DNA of 7,592 nucleotides. Source: Bog-473 sp035552095 (GTDB lineage Bacteria; Actinomycetota; Acidimicrobiia; Acidimicrobiales; RAAP-2). The position numbers and the translations under genes were made by a program. Under the pieces are notes generated by a model. That model was given only the letters and a program-made list of their open reading frames with translations, did no database searches and was not told where the DNA came from. The stretch covers positions 1-7,592 of the forward strand of contig DASZMA010000052.1 in the NCBI GenBank assembly GCA_035552095.1. Reading direction: 5' to 3'. Below are positions 1-6,488 of this stretch, piece by piece; within the stretch, counting starts at the first letter, position 1; each line of letters begins with the position of its first letter.

Positions 1-386
1 GCGCGCATGCGGGCCACCAGCTCGCGCAAGCGGAAGGGCTTGGCCACGTAGTCACTGGCCCCGAGCTCCAGCCCGAGTACCACGTCGACTTCGGAGTCCC
101 GGGCCGTCACCATGATGATGGGCACCGGCTTGAGCGCGCGCATCTGCTGGCAGATCTCAATGCCGGACTGGTCGGGCAACATCACGTCGAGCAGGACCAG
201 GTCGGGGTGGACCCGGTGGAAGAGCCGCAGCGCTTCGTGCCCGTCGCCGGCGATCTCGACGGCGAACCCTTCCCGGGTCAGTCCCGAGGCCAGGGCCTGG
301 CGGTAGGACTCCTCGTCGTCGACCACCAGCACCAGGGGTCGGTTGTCACGCCCGGCGCCGGTGGCGGACTGCCGGTTGTTGCTCAC
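1..386 (-). CDS. OmpR-family response regulator, RegX3-like, N-terminal receiver domain (partial, runs off left edge)
   Basis: Reading the minus strand from a GTG at 386-384 gives 128 codons, open to the window edge. The product is a complete CheY-like receiver domain: acidic pair D23-D24 (VVDDEE), phospho-acceptor D67 (LLDVMLP), conserved T94 (MVTARDSE) and K116 (YVAKPF). The segment MVTARDSE...GLELGASDYVAKPF closely resembles mycobacterial RegX3, so an OmpR-type winged-helix DNA-binding domain is expected beyond the window; that half is not visible. Such regulators are phosphorylated by a membrane histidine kinase, and RegX3 answers to phosphate limitation, but no kinase lies in this window and the signal here is unknown. 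The start is uncertain: GTG at 401-399 is also in frame and neither has a clear ribosome-binding site. The gene diverges from the oxidoreductase gene at 827. Confidence 0.9.
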   Translation of the reverse strand, partial: MSNNRQSATGAGRDNRPLVLVVDDEESYRQALASGLTREGFAVEIAGDGHEALRLFHRVHPDLVLLDVMLPDQSGIEICQQMRALKPVPIIMVTARDSEVDVVLGLELGASDYVAKPFRLRELVARMR

Positions 387-826
387 GGTCGAGACGGCCA
401 CTGGCGTAGGGGGATCAAGCCGCGTCGTCGGGGGCGCAGCCGTTGGGGCGAAGGGCAGGCGACGTCGGTGGCGGAGGGGGAGAGCACACCGGCGTCGCCT
501 GGGTGCGCAGGGAGGCGAATACCTGCGCAATCCTGGTCATTTTGCGACCGGCCTCGGCATCCTGGGGTGGAGACCCGGGCCTGATCGGCACGACCTCGGC
601 CAGAAGGTTCCGGCCGTGATGACGTGCTTCAGGGGACCGGGAGGGGGATCCGGCCCTGGAGCGGTGCATGCTGTGGTGCGCCATCGCCATCAAAGATCAC
701 GGTACGGACCAGACATGAACGGCCCGCGAAACCGTTGCAACCGGCAAGTGTCCTGTAGATGAACTCTTCACGTTCCGGCCCAGCCCTGGGCGTTACGCTC
801 CCTGGCGAGCGATCAGGAGGTGGCAG
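387..826. other. Divergent intergenic region, no recognisable gene
   Basis: This stretch of about 440 bases separates the leftward response regulator from the rightward oxidoreductase. Short open frames exist on both strands, but their translations are rich in Arg, Pro and Gly and show no domain, signal peptide or good start, so I call none of them. It presumably carries both promoters. A weak sigma70-like candidate toward the right is TTGCAA (735-740) with TAGATG (756-761), spacing 15. Another possible -10 is TACGCT (794-799), with no convincing -35. Neither is strong. Confidence 0.5.
815..820 (+). promoter_or_regulatory. Ribosome-binding site AGGAGG for the oxidoreductase gene
   Basis: A perfect AGGAGG lies six bases before the ATG at 827 and fixes that start. 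It is the strongest Shine-Dalgarno sequence in the window and heads the overlapping three-gene set. Confidence 0.85.
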
Positions 827-1327
827 ATGACCGAGGCCATGGGGCACGGGGTGAACCAGCGCAAGTCAATTGAGATGACGCCGGAAGAGGTCGATGCCTT
901 CCTGGCCGAGCGGCGGGCCATGACGATGTGCTCCATCGGCCTCGACGGCTCCATCCATGCAATCGCTATGTGGTACGGCTTCCTGGACGGCTGCGTCACG
1001 GTGGAGACCAAGGCCAAGTCCCAGAAGGTGCAGAACCTGCGCCGGGACCCGCGTCTGACCCTCCTCTTCGAGACGGGCGACTACTACGAGGAGCTACGAG
1101 GAGTTGAACTGGTCGGGAAGGCCGAGATCACTGATGACCCCGACCAGCTGTGGACGTTGGGCGTCAGCGTGTTCGAGCGCTATTACGGCGGGTATTCCGA
1201 GGAGGTCAAGCCCTTCCTTGAGGCCATGCTCAACAAGCGGGTGGCGGTCAAGCTGCACGTCGAACGGACGGTGAGCTGGGACCACCGCAAGCTGGGCCTG
1301 CCGGCCACCCGGCCCGCCGGCGGGTGA
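827..1327 (+). CDS. PPOX-class split-barrel oxidoreductase, probably F420- or FMN-dependent
   Basis: The 166-residue product matches the pyridoxamine-phosphate-oxidase-like (FDOR/PPOX) family in length and pattern. An N-terminal helix (MTPEEVDAFLAERR, 17-30) leads into the first barrel strands (CSIGLDGSIHAIAMWYGFLDG, about 35-55). The cofactor-phosphate segment T61-K62-A-K64-S65...NLRRDPR (70-76) and the strand pair TLLFETGD...LRGVELVGKAEI (78-101) follow. Members are cytosolic dimers that bind F420, FMN or sometimes heme at the dimer interface and reduce or oxidise small organic substrates. The sequence alone does not settle the cofactor or substrate. The start is supported by AGGAGG at 815-820. 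The stop overlaps the next gene's GTG (GTGA, 1324-1327), implying translational coupling. True pyridoxamine phosphate oxidase is unlikely because these actinobacterial short forms usually have other roles. Confidence 0.85.
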   Translation: MTEAMGHGVNQRKSIEMTPEEVDAFLAERRAMTMCSIGLDGSIHAIAMWYGFLDGCVTVETKAKSQKVQNLRRDPRLTLLFETGDYYEELRGVELVGKAEITDDPDQLWTLGVSVFERYYGGYSEEVKPFLEAMLNKRVAVKLHVERTVSWDHRKLGLPATRPAGG

Positions 1328-1824
1328 GGTTCTCCATCGACCAGAACGTCGAGGTCACCCCGGCCGCCGCCGTGGCGGCCTACGGCAACCCGGCGTTCTA
1401 CGAAGGGCGGGCACCGCGCGACAACATCTCGGTGGTCGAGGTGGTGCGCCACGAGGACAACGGCGCCCGCCTGCTCCTCGAGGTGCGCTTCCAGTTCACC
1501 GGTTCGGTGTCCTCGGCGGTACGGGCGGTGATCGACCCGGCCAAAATGTCGTGGATCACCCGCACCCAGGTCATGCTGGACGAGCTGCGGACCCGGTTCG
1601 ACGTGCTGCCCGACCACTACCCGGACCGCCTCACCAGCAGCGGCACCTTCCGCTTCACCGAGGGCCCGCTCGGGCCCGCCTCCACCACGGTCACCGCCGA
1701 AGGCGAAATGAAGGTCCACGTCCCCCTGGTCGGGCGCACGGTGGAGCGGGTCATCGTCTCGGGGCTGCGCTCCTATCTCGCCGCCGAGGTAGCCAGCCTG
1801 CCTGAGTTCTCACCCCCGGGGTGA
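1324..1824 (+). CDS. DUF2505-like protein of the START/SRPBCC fold
   Basis: The 166-residue product begins MRFSIDQNVEVTPAAAVAAY and has the order expected of a helix-grip (SRPBCC) domain: an N-terminal strand, a short helix carrying an NPAFYE segment (22-27), a run of beta strands (about 35-70 and 104-133), and a long C-terminal helix starting VPLVGRTVERVIVSGLRSYL (133-152). The 'VPLVG-x-x-x-E' entry to the last helix is typical of actinobacterial DUF2505 proteins. These have no assigned biochemical role; the fold generally binds hydrophobic ligands in a central cavity. No signal peptide is visible, so it is probably cytosolic. Its GTG start overlaps the upstream stop and its TGA overlaps the next GTG, so it is the middle member of a translationally coupled trio. 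The fold assignment is firmer than the DUF2505 name, which I infer from memory of the family pattern. Confidence 0.75.
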   Translation: MRFSIDQNVEVTPAAAVAAYGNPAFYEGRAPRDNISVVEVVRHEDNGARLLLEVRFQFTGSVSSAVRAVIDPAKMSWITRTQVMLDELRTRFDVLPDHYPDRLTSSGTFRFTEGPLGPASTTVTAEGEMKVHVPLVGRTVERVIVSGLRSYLAAEVASLPEFSPPG

Positions 1825-3398
1825 GCCGCCGGCGCACCTCGGCCACCTCGGCCCTCACCACCCTGGCGCTGGCCGCCACGATGCTCCTCATCCCCCAGAC
1901 CGCCGGCGCCGCCGCCACCACCACCACCGCTCCACGTCCTGGCTCCCCGGCCTACCTCGCCCGCGACGTGCAGAACATGGAGGCCGCCTTCGGCCGCCAG
2001 CTGGCCCAGTTGGAGGACCCCAACTACCTGTTGCCGTTCTTTGAGAACGCGGCGGGACTCTACGGTGCCCAATTGGCCACCCAGCTGCAGCACCTCAACC
2101 GGCCGGCCCTGACCGCCGGCAACCTGGTCCCCGGCTTCGGCGCCGGCAACCCGGATCGGGAGAACTGGCCCGGCAGCCGCGGCCAGGAGGAGCCGGTCAC
2201 CTTCACCGCCAGCGATGGCGCCTCATTGCAGGGCGACGTCTTCGCGCCGCTGCCGGGCGCCCACGATCCCTACACCGGCGCCGCTCTTCATGGTCCTTAT
2301 CCCGGGGCGGTCATCGTCACCGGCTCAATCCAGGCCTCGCGCAACGAGTACGCCTGGCTGGCCGAGGACCTGGCCGAGCGGGGCTACGTCGTGCTCACCT
2401 TTGACGTGCAGGGCCAGGGCACCAGTGAGACGCTGCCCCACCAGGGCGCCGATCCCAACCTGCCCGGTTGCGACCTCTCGACCACCGGTCCGGGCCAGGT
2501 CACCCCGTGTGACGGGGTGCCGGCCGAGCAGGACCAGGACTTCATCGACTCGACCGAGGACGCCATCTCCTTCTTCCTCTCCAGCCCCAGCGCCCCCTAC
2601 GCCAACCCGCACGCCGGCACGCTGACCGTCAACGGGTACAACCCGTTCTTCGCGCTGTTCGACCACACCCCCGACACCCAGACGGCGACCCCGGGCCGCA
2701 CCACCCGGCTGGCCCTCATCGGCCACTCGACCGGCGCGGTGATCGCCACCTACCTCCAGGGCGTCGACCCCCGGGTCGAGACGGTGGTGGCGCTGGACAA
2801 GCTGACCGCCACCGCCGACGCCATCGCCGACGACCAGGCCGAGACCGGCTCCCTGCCCGGGCCGGTCGTGCCCAGGGTGCCCGCCCTGGCCCTGCAGTCC
2901 GAGTACGGCTTCGCCCCCCAGCCCTACTTCGTGGCCAGCTGTTCCTCGTTCGAACCGTGCCCGGTCCCGGCCGGCAGCCCGCTGGCGCTGCCCAACCTCG
3001 ACGCCGCCCCGAATCCGAACCGCGAGGAGGCCACCGGCTTCGACGCTTGGCAGAAGGCCGCCGTCGACGCCATGGTCATCGTCCCCCGGGCCTCCACCCA
3101 CCTCATCTACACCGACTCCCCGCCGGTGCTCCCGGCCTCGGTCAACGGCCAGGGCATGGCCAGCTACTACGTGCAGGCCTGGCTCAATAAGTTCCTCAAG
3201 CACGATCCGGCCGCCGGCACCGCGCTGCTCGCCTCGACCATCACCTACCTCGGGCCGGACCAGAGCGGCCAATGGGTCAGGCACACCTTCAACCGGGACG
3301 ACAACCTGTCCTTCTACTTCTGCTCGGGTTTTGCGTTCAACCAATCCGGCCGGGCCACCTTCGTCGATGACGACCTCATCCACGACGGCTGCTCGTAG
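1821..3398 (+). CDS. Secreted alpha/beta hydrolase (esterase/lipase-like)
   Basis: The 525-residue product starts with a signal peptide: a basic RRR at 3-5, a hydrophobic core at 11-24, and a probable cleavage site near residue 30 (TAGA/A). The alpha/beta-hydrolase core begins around residue 125 (PVTFTASDGASLQGDVFAP). It includes the strand PGAVIVTGSI (161-170), a YVVLTFDVQGQGTS segment (189-202), and the nucleophile elbow GHSTG (301-305) with Ser303. The catalytic histidine is likely His427 (STHLIY), and Glu361 (LQSEYG) is a candidate acid. Six cysteines fall in three close or plausible pairs (C217/C230, C374/C380, C501/C524), fitting extracytoplasmic disulfides. An extra segment at about 205-290, between core strands, could form a lid. 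The enzyme probably hydrolyses an ester or acyl bond outside the membrane; the substrate is unknown. The GTG start overlaps the DUF2505-like stop as GTGA. Secretion may be Sec or Tat; I cannot decide. Confidence 0.85.
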   Translation: MSRRRTSATSALTTLALAATMLLIPQTAGAAATTTTAPRPGSPAYLARDVQNMEAAFGRQLAQLEDPNYLLPFFENAAGLYGAQLATQLQHLNRPALTAGNLVPGFGAGNPDRENWPGSRGQEEPVTFTASDGASLQGDVFAPLPGAHDPYTGAALHGPYPGAVIVTGSIQASRNEYAWLAEDLAERGYVVLTFDVQGQGTSETLPHQGADPNLPGCDLSTTGPGQVTPCDGVPAEQDQDFIDSTEDAISFFLSSPSAPYANPHAGTLTVNGYNPFFALFDHTPDTQTATPGRTTRLALIGHSTGAVIATYLQGVDPRVETVVALDKLTATADAIADDQAETGSLPGPVVPRVPALALQSEYGFAPQPYFVASCSSFEPCPVPAGSPLALPNLDAAPNPNREEATGFDAWQKAAVDAMVIVPRASTHLIYTDSPPVLPASVNGQGMASYYVQAWLNKFLKHDPAAGTALLASTITYLGPDQSGQWVRHTFNRDDNLSFYFCSGFAFNQSGRATFVDDDLIHDGCS

Positions 3399-3421
3399 CG
3401 GGGCATACGCCGCAACCCGCC

Positions 3422-3444
3422 CCCGGCAACCGGGAGTAATCCCG
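3422..3444 (+). other. Two small overlapping hairpins in the hydrolase-MMPL gap
   Basis: CCCGG (3422-3426) can pair with CCGGG (3430-3434) across a CAA loop. CGGGA (3431-3435) can pair with TCCCG (3440-3444) across GTAA, a GNRA-type tetraloop. The two stems share bases 3431-3434, so only one can form at a time. There is no T tract, so this is not a clear intrinsic terminator. It could be an mRNA processing or partial termination site between the hydrolase and exporter genes. Confidence 0.35.
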
Positions 3445-3484
3445 ATGTAATGGCCGTGCAAGGCCGCCCTGTCATGTTGCTGGA

Positions 3485-5746
3485 GTGCTCGAACGATTGA
3501 CCCGGCGCATCATCGGGGCCCGCCGCTCCGTCGTCACTGTCTCGCTCCTGGTGCTGGCGGCGGCCGGGGTCTTCGGGCTGGGCGTCGGGCCCCATCTCTC
3601 CGAAGGCGGCTTCGACGCCCCGTCGGAACCGTCCACCGTGGCCGCCACCGCGCTGCTCCAGCAGTTCCACGCCGGGTCGCCCAACCTGACCGTGCTGGTC
3701 ACGGCCCGCCACGGGACAGTGGACAGTCCCGCCGTGGCCGCGGCCGGCCGGGCCATCACCCGCCGCTTGGAGGCCGAACGGTACGTGGCCAACGTCCAGT
3801 CCTACTGGCAGTTGGGCTCCATCGCCGCCCTGCGCGCCGACCACGGCCGCCAGGCCGTCATCGCCGCTCGCATCGAAGGGACACAGAACGAGTTCGTGCA
3901 CCGGGAGCAGGCGGTGGCGGCATCACTGCGCTCCCTCCCGGCCGCGGTCACCGTGCAGCTGGGCGGCTACGCGCCAGCCTTCTCCGAAGTCGATGCCCTG
4001 ATAGAGAAGGGGCTGATCGTCTCCGAGCTCATCGCCGTCCCCATCACCCTGCTGCTGTTGCTCTTCGTGTTCGGCTCCGTGGTGGCGGCCGCCATGCCGC
4101 TGACCATCGCCGGGGTGGCGCTGGCCGGCACGCTGGCCATTTTGCGGGTCCTCTCGCTCTTCACCGAGGTGTCGGTCTTCGCCGAGAACCTGACCACCGC
4201 CCTTAGCTTCGGGCTGGCCATCGACTACAGCCTGTTCATCGTCTCGCGCTACCGGGAGGAGCTCGAGGCCGGCTTCGATTGCGACCTGGCGCTGGTCCGC
4301 GCGGTGGCCCGGGCCGGGCGCATGGTCTTCGGCAGTGCCCTGACCGTCGTGGCTGCTCTGGCCGTACTGCTGGTGTTCCCCATCGGCTTCCTGCGCTCGA
4401 TCGCGCTGGCCGGCGTCGCCGTGGCCCTCCTGGCCGGGGTGGCCGCGGTCATTGTGCTGCCGGCCACCCTGTCGCTGCTCGGGCCGAGGATCAACGCCTG
4501 GACCATCTGGTCGCGCTCGGTCCGGCCCCCCGACGACGGGTACTGGCGCCGCACCGCGGTGGCGGTGATGCGCCACCCGCTGGCCGCCGCCACGGCGGTC
4601 ATCATGTTCCTGCTCTTCCTGGCCAGCCCGTTCCTCGGCATCCACCTGGGCTACCTGGACGACAAGGTGCTGCCGCTGTCCAACCATGTCCGCCAGACCG
4701 ACGACACGTTGCGCCGCGAGTTCAGCTCGGGTCAGGTGGGTGCCATTCAGGTGGTCATGCCGTCGTTCGGAGGCGAGCAGCCCGACTTGCACGTGGCGAG
4801 CCAGGTCTACCGCTACGCCCGGCACCTCTCCGAGCTGCCCGAGGTGCTCCGGGTCGAGTCGGCCATGGGGTTCTTCGTCCAGGGCCAGCACGTCGCCGTG
4901 CCGGCGTCCTACGCCGCCCAGTACCACCAACAACGCGGCACCTGGCTCTCGGTGCTGCCCGCGGTGGATCCGCTCTCGGTGCAGTCCGAGTCCGTTGTGC
5001 GCGAGGTCAGGTCGGCCCACGCCCCCTATCCGGTCCTGGTCGGCGGGCTGTCAGCGCAGTTTCTCGATTCGACTTCGCTCATCGAGTCGCGCCTGCCCCT
5101 GGCCTTCGCCCTCATCGCCGTCATCATGTTCGTCCTGTTGTTCGTGCTCTTCGGCAGCGTCGTCATCCCGATCAAGGCCATGCTGCTCAACCTGTTGAGC
5201 CTGTCGGCCACCTTCGGGGCCATGGTGTGGATCTTCCAGGACGGCCATCTCTCGGGCCTGCTGGACTTCACCGCCACCGGCAGCGTGATCGCCGCTATCC
5301 CGGTGATGATGTTCTGCGTGGCCTTCGGGCTCTCCATGGACTACGAGGTCTTCCTCCTCTCCCGGATCAAGGAGCAGGTGGACAACGGGGCCAGCAATGA
5401 GGAGGCGGTGGCCATCGGGCTGCAGCGCAGCGGGCGGATCATCACGGCCGCCGCCCTCCTGTTGGCCGTGGTCTTCCTGACGCTGACCGCCAACGAGATC
5501 TCGGGGATCAAGCTCTTCGGGGTCGGGCTGTTCCTGGCCGTCACGGTGGACGCCTTCCTGATCCGGGGCGTGCTGGTGCCGGCTTTCATGAAGGTGATGG
5601 GCGACGCCAACTGGTGGGCCCCGGCCCCCATGCGGCGGTGGCACCAGCGCCGCAACCTGGCCCCCGACCGCAACGACCATCCGGACCGCTATCCCCAGGT
5701 GGAGGGCTACCCGCTCGGCGCGGCCTTCTCGGAAGCCGGGACGTAG
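3485..5746 (+). CDS. MMPL/RND-family membrane exporter
   Basis: The 753-residue product has the two-fold repeated RND/MMPL plan. TM1 lies at about 15-35, followed by a first extracytoplasmic loop (about 36-175) and TM2-6 (about 178-332). TM7 (363-385) leads to a second loop (about 386-535), then TM8-12 (about 537-700). Each half carries the Asp-Tyr pair used for proton coupling in MmpL3: GLAIDYSLF in TM4 (D247-Y248) and GLSMDYEVF in TM10 (D619-Y620). MMPL proteins use the proton gradient to move lipids or other hydrophobic molecules across the inner membrane. The length is typical of compact MMPL members without the long cytosolic C-terminal tail of MmpL3; only about 50 polar residues follow TM12. 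GTG at 3485 is the first start after an in-frame TAA at 3437-3439, but only a weak purine run precedes it. It lies 86 bases after the hydrolase gene on the same strand and is probably co-transcribed. The substrate is unknown. Confidence 0.92.
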   Translation: MLERLTRRIIGARRSVVTVSLLVLAAAGVFGLGVGPHLSEGGFDAPSEPSTVAATALLQQFHAGSPNLTVLVTARHGTVDSPAVAAAGRAITRRLEAERYVANVQSYWQLGSIAALRADHGRQAVIAARIEGTQNEFVHREQAVAASLRSLPAAVTVQLGGYAPAFSEVDALIEKGLIVSELIAVPITLLLLLFVFGSVVAAAMPLTIAGVALAGTLAILRVLSLFTEVSVFAENLTTALSFGLAIDYSLFIVSRYREELEAGFDCDLALVRAVARAGRMVFGSALTVVAALAVLLVFPIGFLRSIALAGVAVALLAGVAAVIVLPATLSLLGPRINAWTIWSRSVRPPDDGYWRRTAVAVMRHPLAAATAVIMFLLFLASPFLGIHLGYLDDKVLPLSNHVRQTDDTLRREFSSGQVGAIQVVMPSFGGEQPDLHVASQVYRYARHLSELPEVLRVESAMGFFVQGQHVAVPASYAAQYHQQRGTWLSVLPAVDPLSVQSESVVREVRSAHAPYPVLVGGLSAQFLDSTSLIESRLPLAFALIAVIMFVLLFVLFGSVVIPIKAMLLNLLSLSATFGAMVWIFQDGHLSGLLDFTATGSVIAAIPVMMFCVAFGLSMDYEVFLLSRIKEQVDNGASNEEAVAIGLQRSGRIITAAALLLAVVFLTLTANEISGIKLFGVGLFLAVTVDAFLIRGVLVPAFMKVMGDANWWAPAPMRRWHQRRNLAPDRNDHPDRYPQVEGYPLGAAFSEAGT

Positions 5747-5777
5747 GTTCGCCCAGCCGCCGTAACGCCCATTGCCC

Positions 5778-5783
5778 TATTAT
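5778..5783 (+). promoter_or_regulatory. Candidate -10 element (TATTAT) for the small secreted protein gene
   Basis: TATTAT matches the TATAAT consensus at five of six positions in an otherwise GC-rich gap. It would place a transcription start near 5790 and leave a leader of about 30 bases containing GGAAGGT (5804-5810) before the ATG at 5820. No good -35 is seen at normal spacing, so this is a candidate only. Confidence 0.35.
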
Positions 5784-5819
5784 TTCGTCGCAATCTATCG
5801 AGCGGAAGGTAGGTGCCAC

Positions 5820-6323
5820 ATGAGGAGACGGACTCTGTTCGGGCCCTTGGCCATCGGGGCGGCGGCCATCGTCATGGTCGCGATGGGTGCTTCAGTCGCA
5901 TCGGCTGCCACGTCTGGCGTGCAGGCGAACTTTGTCGGAGTGGGAATCAACGGAGCAAGTACGGGGACACTGGGCGGACCCAGCGGTGCCGCCTACACGC
6001 TCACTGCGGTCGTGGTCGGCCAATCTCCCTTGGTGGGGACACTCTCGATCAGTTATGGCTACACGGAGTGCGGAAGAGCAATGACATTCACTCTCTCGAG
6101 CAACGGTGGCACCGTCTCGGGCGCGGGGTACGGGGAATGCGGGAGCGGGAAAACGTTGGAGGGGACTGTCACGTCCGCCTCCGGGCCTTACACCGGACTG
6201 GTTGGGCACACCGACGTCATTACGGTCGACCTTTCGCCGGGCGATCTCTATCTCCTGCCCAATCCGCTGATACCTCCGGACATCTCTCCTTCGTTGATAT
6301 CGGGTTCGCTCAGCATCTCTTAA
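5820..6323 (+). CDS. Small secreted protein of unknown function
   Basis: I do not recognise this 167-residue protein. It starts MRRRTLFG with a hydrophobic stretch at 8-23 and a good signal-peptidase site ASA/A at 27-30, so it should be exported. The RRTLF segment loosely resembles a Tat signal. The mature part is rich in Gly, Ser and Thr, with alternating strand-like segments. It carries two similar cysteine motifs, YGYTECG (79-85) and YGECG (104-108); C84 and C107 are the only cysteines and could form a disulfide. It has no transmembrane segment after the signal peptide and no LPXTG sorting signal. ATG 5820 is chosen because GGAAGGT lies nine bases upstream and the signal peptide begins there; an in-frame TTG at 5772 would add 16 residues before the signal peptide. 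About 47 of 167 codons end in A or T, far more than in the flanking genes, suggesting a different history. A small beta-barrel is conceivable but unsupported. Confidence 0.75.
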   Translation: MRRRTLFGPLAIGAAAIVMVAMGASVASAATSGVQANFVGVGINGASTGTLGGPSGAAYTLTAVVVGQSPLVGTLSISYGYTECGRAMTFTLSSNGGTVSGAGYGECGSGKTLEGTVTSASGPYTGLVGHTDVITVDLSPGDLYLLPNPLIPPDISPSLISGSLSIS

Positions 6324-6324
6324 T

Positions 6325-6365
6325 GGGCCCGGGCGACTCTGATCGAACACCCCTCGCCCGGGTCC
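6325..6365 (+). terminator. Hairpin after the small secreted protein gene, terminator-like
   Basis: GGGCCCGGGCGA (6325-6336) pairs with TCGCCCGGGTCC (6354-6365) over twelve positions with one G-U wobble (6327/6363) and a 17-base loop. It begins two bases after the TAA stop at 6321-6323. No clear T tract follows, only AAACTGACC, so this is a GC-rich hairpin that could end transcription or protect the 3' end rather than a textbook intrinsic terminator. Confidence 0.55.
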
Positions 6366-6377
6366 AAACTGACCGTG

Positions 6378-6480
6378 TCTAGAAATTTATACCCATATCT
6401 AGAGATACTCCTATACTTCTTACAGAGCCAAGGAATGAAATGTCTAGCGATTGCGCTATACGGGCCTAGATATTCCTAGA
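6378..6480 (+). repeat. AT-rich island with five CTAG-core hexamers
   Basis: TCTAGA occurs at 6378-6383 and 6398-6403, TCTAGC at 6443-6448, and CCTAGA at 6465-6470 and 6475-6480. Start-to-start spacings are 20, 45, 22 and 10 bases; three of the four are near whole helical turns. The block 6371-6480 has 45 G+C of 110 bases by hand count, against clearly higher GC on both sides. Reading by eye, I found no other CTAG in the window. A TATACT sequence at 6412-6417 could be a -10 element. The likely role is a promoter/operator region for the ATPase gene; an insertion scar is the alternative. Confidence 0.5.
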
Positions 6481-6482
6481 CT
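6477..6482 (+). promoter_or_regulatory. Candidate -10 element (TAGACT) for a leaderless ATPase transcript
   Basis: TAGACT fits the actinobacterial TANNNT -10 pattern and ends six bases before the GTG at 6489, the position expected if transcription starts at the start codon itself. It overlaps the last CTAG hexamer, so a protein bound there would block the promoter. No clear -35 is visible; TTGCGC at 6451-6456 is about 20 bases upstream, which is longer than usual. Confidence 0.35.
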
Positions 6483-6488
6483 CCGGTC

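Noticed and set aside
415..693. A 92-codon minus-strand frame upstream of the response regulator
   Set aside because: The translation is Pro/Arg/Ser-rich with no motif or ribosome-binding site, is in a different frame from the regulator, and looks like a chance frame in GC-rich DNA.
207..762. Overlapping plus-strand frames of 125 and 139 codons across the regulator and the intergenic region
   Set aside because: They are antisense to the clear receiver-domain gene or lie in non-coding-looking sequence, with Gly/Arg-rich translations and no domain.
1084..1103. Tandem 10-base repeat CTACGAGGAG inside the oxidoreductase gene
   Set aside because: A 10-base duplication would shift the frame, but the protein across it (YYEELRGVELVG) matches the usual family pattern, so the repeat is a coincidence of codon choice rather than an insertion.
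2325..3461. A long minus-strand frame of 378 codons opposite the hydrolase
   Set aside because: It is antisense to a gene with a signal peptide and GHSTG motif; its translation is Gly/Val/Arg-rich and repetitive, typical of shadow frames in high-GC coding DNA.
3923..5020. A 365-codon minus-strand frame opposite the MMPL gene, and a 373-codon plus-strand frame at 4279-5400
   Set aside because: Both are low-complexity shadows (His/Gln/Gly-rich or Arg/Pro/Gly-rich) of the exporter, whose twelve membrane segments and two Asp-Tyr motifs are intact.
6371..6480. CRISPR array or transposon end in the CTAG-rich island
   Set aside because: The repeated unit is only about six bases with irregular spacing, there are no spacers of constant length, and no transposase or long terminal inverted repeat is seen.
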